From assembly GCA_024278155.1 (NCBI GenBank), contig JAJRTT010000209.1, positions 1 to 8,091 of the forward strand: a stretch of DNA of 8,091 nucleotides, read 5' to 3'. The position numbers were made by a program, and so were the translations under genes. Positions 5,642 to 8,091 of the stretch are shown in pieces. Every line of letters begins with the position of its first letter. Position 1 is the first letter of the stretch. Under the pieces are notes generated by a model. That model searched no databases and had not been told where the DNA came from. It saw nothing but the letters and a program-made list of their open reading frames with translations. The DNA comes from Bacteroidota bacterium. Lineage in GTDB: Bacteria > Bacteroidota > Bacteroidia > Bacteroidales > JAADJA01.

Positions 5642-6991
5642 TTACACCATCTTTATCCCTGTATAATTTGAAGGTGTAATCTTCAAAAGTTCTTCCTTAA
5701 CGGAATCCGATATTTCAAGGGATCCCACAAATGCCTTTATTGAATCAGCGGTAACCGTGGTATTTAAGCGCGTCAGGTCTTTTAGTTTCTCATAGGGCTT
5801 CGGAAAGCCTTCACGGCGGAGGATGGTCTGTATGGCCTCACCTACAACAGCCCAATTCGCTTCCAAATCCTTTTTGATTTTTTCTTCGTTCAGGATCAGT
5901 TTCCCAAGGCCTTTGAGCAAAGATTTGAAAGCTATGATCGTATGGGCAACAGGAACTCCAATATTCCTTGCCACAGTGGAATCGGTAAGGTCGCGCTGCA
6001 ACCTTGAAACCGGCAACTTCCCTGACAGATGCGTAAAAACCGCATTGGCGCAACCCAGGTTCCCTTCGGAATTTTCAAAGTCGATGGGGTTCACTTTATG
6101 TGGCATTGTGGAAGAGCCCACTTCACCTTTCTTAATGGTTTGCTTAAAATAATCCATCGAAATATAGGCCCAGATATCCCGGTTCAAATCAATCAAAATG
6201 GTGTTGATCCGTTTCATGTTGTCGAAAAATGCAGCCAGGAAATCGTAATGCTCTATTTGGGTTGTTGTTTGTTGCCTCCGTAAGCCCAGGCTTTCGTGGA
6301 ACTTGTCCGCAAAGCCTGCCCAATCAATTTAGGGATAAGCAACCTGATGTGCATTGAAATTCCCCGTTGCCCCACCCAGTTTTGCCGTAAATGGCAAATC
6401 TTTCATCAACTTAAATTGCAGTATGAGCCTTTCGGCAAAAACAGCGATTTCTTTTCCAAGGATAGTCGGGGATGCGGGCTGCCCATGTGTGCGCGCCAGC
6501 ATAGCGATGTTGTTCCAGTCTTTGGAAAGCGCCGTAAGTTTTTCGATTATCAATTCTATTTCCGGGAACAAAACATCGTTACAGGCAAGTTTTAAAGCAT
6601 AGGGCACTGCTGTATTCGTAATATCCTGTGAGGTCAATCCGAAATGGACAAACTCTTTGAATTCCCCAAGGCCCAATCTGTCGAATTCCTCTTTCAGGTA
6701 ATATTCCACAGCTTTCACGTCATGGTTGGTCACCTTCTCGATGTCCTTTACCCTTTGGGCTTCCTCGAATGAAAAATTACGGCATATTTCCCGCAAATCC
6801 TCAAAATACTCTTTTTTGAAACTTGTCAATTGCGGCAAAGGCAATTCGCACAAAGCGATAAAATATTCCACCTCTGTAAATATGCGGTAATTGATAAGTG
6901 CGGCTTCCGAAAAATAATAGGAAAGGTTTTCTGTTGCTTTTCTGTAACGACCGTCCACCGGCGAAACAGCACTAAGTTGTGTAAGGTTCAT
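5642..6991 (-). pseudogene. purB: Adenylosuccinate lyase interrupted by an in-frame TAA
   Basis: PurB is a cytoplasmic homotetramer that releases fumarate twice in purine synthesis: from SAICAR to AICAR and from adenylosuccinate to AMP. The frame from the ATG at 6989-6991 to the TAA at 5642 holds 449 codons, close to the 456 of E. coli PurB, and aligns in pattern throughout. Before the break: SPVDGRYR (10-17), NHDVKAVEYYL (89-99), TSQDITNTA (120-128), THGQPAS (168-174, catalytic H169) and GGATGNFNAHQVAYP (206-220). Codon 221 is TAA (6329-6331). After it the same frame continues IDWAGFADKF, then RQQTTTQIEHYDF and the signature GEVGSSTMPHKVNP (289-302, catalytic-loop S294), DLTDSTVARN and a normal end (ITPSNYTGI plus KMV). 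The break is a base substitution, not an indel. A fragment could restart at M259 (6215-6217), leaving 191 residues, but the two halves would have to reassemble. It may be a sequence error, a recent nonsense mutation, or readthrough. Confidence 0.92.
6329..6331 (-). other. In-frame ochre codon in purB (codon 221)
   Basis: The codon after HQVAYP reads TAA and is followed directly by ATT GAT TGG (IDW). In PurB homologues this slot carries an ordinary residue (AYPEVDW in E. coli). TAA is one base from AAA (Lys), GAA (Glu) and CAA (Gln), all plausible ancestors. TAA ends pyrD, the ABC exporter and the LysM gene here, so it is a normal stop in this genome. Confidence 0.9.
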
Positions 6992-7011
6992 AATGCAATT
7001 TTTTATTGGGT

Positions 7012-7019
7012 CAAAAGTA
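7012..7019 (-). promoter_or_regulatory. Bacteroidota -7 box for purB
   Basis: On the minus strand TACTTTTG matches TAnnTTTG exactly and ends 20 bases before the purB ATG at 6991, implying a very short leader. No clear TTG -33 element is seen at the usual spacing. Confidence 0.5.
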
Positions 7020-7072
7020 GGAATTATTTAGTATGGGTGCGTATGGATTTTAGTGCATTGAAGAATTAATGC

Positions 7073-7080
7073 TATTTTTG
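7073..7080 (+). promoter_or_regulatory. Bacteroidota -7 box for rlmF
   Basis: TATTTTTG on the plus strand matches TAnnTTTG exactly, 72 bases before the rlmF ATG. The nearest TTG (7058-7060) is only 12 bases upstream, too close for a standard -33 element, so support is the -7 box and its place in the divergent purB-rlmF gap. The implied leader of roughly 65 bases contains a small ACAAG/CTTGT stem (7100-7115). Confidence 0.45.
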
Positions 7081-7152
7081 TATTGTTGATGCTCAAACGA
7101 CAAGTTACTGCTTGTAAGTATCACCGGTTAAATAGTTTTACGAAATTTGTTG

Positions 7153-8091
7153 ATGCCCCATAAAAACAAAAAACACCAAAACAAGCCTTCCGGGCCAAAC
7201 ATAGCAACAGGGAAAGAAAGGCCCGGCTTGCACCCGAGGAACAAGCATACCGGCCGCTATGATTTCGATCAGCTTATTAAAAGTTGCCCGGACCTGGGCC
7301 AGTTTGTGAAATTGAACAAATATGGGAACGAATCAATAGATTTCGCCAAACCGGAAGCAGTTAAGATGCTAAACAAGGCTTTGTTGAAACACTTTTATGG
7401 AATTGTGAATTGGGACATCCCGGCAAATTATTTATGCCCGCCAATTCCCGGAAGGGCCGATTACATACACCACATGGCCGATTTACTGGGAAGTTGCAAC
7501 AGGGGAAATATCCCAATGGGGAGAAAAATCACCTGCCTGGATATTGGGGTTGGGGCCAATTGTGTTTATCCAATTATTGGAAACAAGGAATATGGCTGGA
7601 AATTTATTGGCTCCGATATCGACCCTGTTGCCGTTGATTCAGCAAAAAACATAGTCAGGGCCAATGCAGCCGATATTGAATTGCGCCTACAAAGAAACCC
7701 AAAAGATATTTTCGCAGGTATTATCAAAAAGGGGGAGCTATTCGATTTGACTATTTGCAACCCCCCATTCCATGCATCGCGGGAGGAAATGCTATCAGGA
7801 ACGCTTCGCAAATTACGCAATTTGAACCCGGGAAAAACAACAAAAGCAATCCTGAATTTTGGAGGCCAAAACAGTGAATTATGGTGCGAAGGTGGAGAAA
7901 AGGGATTTACAAGAAACATGATCTATCAAAGTAAAGAATTCGCAACTTCCTGTTTTTGGTTCTCGACCCTGATTTCAAAGCAATCGAACTTAAAGGGCAT
8001 TTACAAGGTTTTGAAAAAAGCGGGGGCTATCGAAACAAGGACAATTCCAATGGGAGCTGGAAATAAAACCAGCCGTATTGTTGCCTGGACT
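7153..8091 (+). CDS. rlmF: 23S rRNA (adenine(1618)-N6)-methyltransferase, 3' partial
   Basis: Transfers a methyl group from S-adenosylmethionine to N6 of A1618 in 23S rRNA. The frame is open from the ATG at 7153 to the window edge (313 codons without a stop), so only a short C-terminal tail should be missing; E. coli RlmF has about 308 residues. After a Lys/Asn-rich, probably disordered, N-terminus come the RlmF hallmarks: GLHPRNKHTGRYDF (25-38), SIDFAKPEAVKMLNKALL (61-78), NWDIPANYLCPPIPGRADYI (86-105), SAM-binding motif I LDIGVGAN (129-136), GSDIDPVAV (153-161), and the N6-adenine catalytic motif NPPFH (203-207). Visible sequence ends RIVAWT. The start is supported by an in-frame stop at 7129-7131 and by the lack of another ATG between; two TTG codons directly precede it. 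It is divergent from purB with a 161-base shared upstream region. It looks intact. Confidence 0.95.
   Translation, partial: MPHKNKKHQNKPSGPNIATGKERPGLHPRNKHTGRYDFDQLIKSCPDLGQFVKLNKYGNESIDFAKPEAVKMLNKALLKHFYGIVNWDIPANYLCPPIPGRADYIHHMADLLGSCNRGNIPMGRKITCLDIGVGANCVYPIIGNKEYGWKFIGSDIDPVAVDSAKNIVRANAADIELRLQRNPKDIFAGIIKKGELFDLTICNPPFHASREEMLSGTLRKLRNLNPGKTTKAILNFGGQNSELWCEGGEKGFTRNMIYQSKEFATSCFWFSTLISKQSNLKGIYKVLKKAGAIETRTIPMGAGNKTSRIVAWT

Noticed and set aside
5642..6217. Separate complete gene for a short lyase-like protein
   Set aside because: It is in the same frame as the upstream half and the sequence between them is also conserved PurB, so both are one interrupted gene.
6218..6331. Frameshift or insertion as the cause of the purB break
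   Set aside because: The frame before and after the stop is identical and homologous residues are contiguous; only a base substitution explains it.
6329..6331. Genome-wide reassignment of TAA to an amino acid
   Set aside because: TAA ends pyrD, the ABC exporter and the LysM gene at the expected lengths, so it acts as a stop here.
7566..7919. 117-codon minus-strand frame
   Set aside because: Antisense shadow of rlmF, which has clear family motifs on the plus strand.

Overview
The window looks like chromosomal DNA of a Bacteroidota bacterium, probably of the Bacteroidales/Marinilabiliales kind. The reasons are family-level: a DUF5606-type protein (a family I know only from this phylum), a class 1B dihydroorotate dehydrogenase pair (PyrD plus PyrK), AT-rich start regions without clear Shine-Dalgarno sites, and three exact matches to the Bacteroidota -7 promoter box TAnnTTTG placed just upstream of genes. 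The genus is not resolved. Most of the content is ordinary housekeeping.

Layout. Plus strand, 2-754: the end of a zinc-ribbon/transmembrane/LysM protein that begins before the window, then a small coiled-coil protein. Minus strand, 3322 down to 867: DUF5606 protein, pyrK and pyrD, probably one transcription unit, although pyrK and pyrD are separated by an unusually long 261-base repeat-bearing gap. A second 261-base non-coding gap (3323-3583) follows. Minus strand, 6991 down to 3584: purB, a small gene remnant, and an MsbA-like ABC exporter. Plus strand from 7153 to the window end: rlmF, the 23S rRNA A1618 methyltransferase, divergent from purB and running off the edge.

The most notable point is purB (adenylosuccinate lyase). 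It reads in one frame from 6991 to 5642 with good conservation throughout but carries an in-frame TAA at 6329-6331 (codon 221). The stop separates the catalytic histidine motif (upstream) from the signature/flexible-loop serine motif (downstream). It is a pure substitution, not a frameshift, so it is a base-call error, a recent nonsense mutation, or a translated-through or split gene. Immediately 3' of purB lies a 56-codon open frame that looks like the surviving C-terminal end of a phospholipase-D-like (HxRxxxxD) accessory protein.

Functionally, pyrD/pyrK make orotate in pyrimidine synthesis, purB acts twice in purine synthesis, the ABC exporter probably moves lipid or a hydrophobic substrate across the inner membrane, and rlmF modifies the ribosome. 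I see no complete novel system: no CRISPR array, no intact mobile element, no tRNA or rRNA gene.
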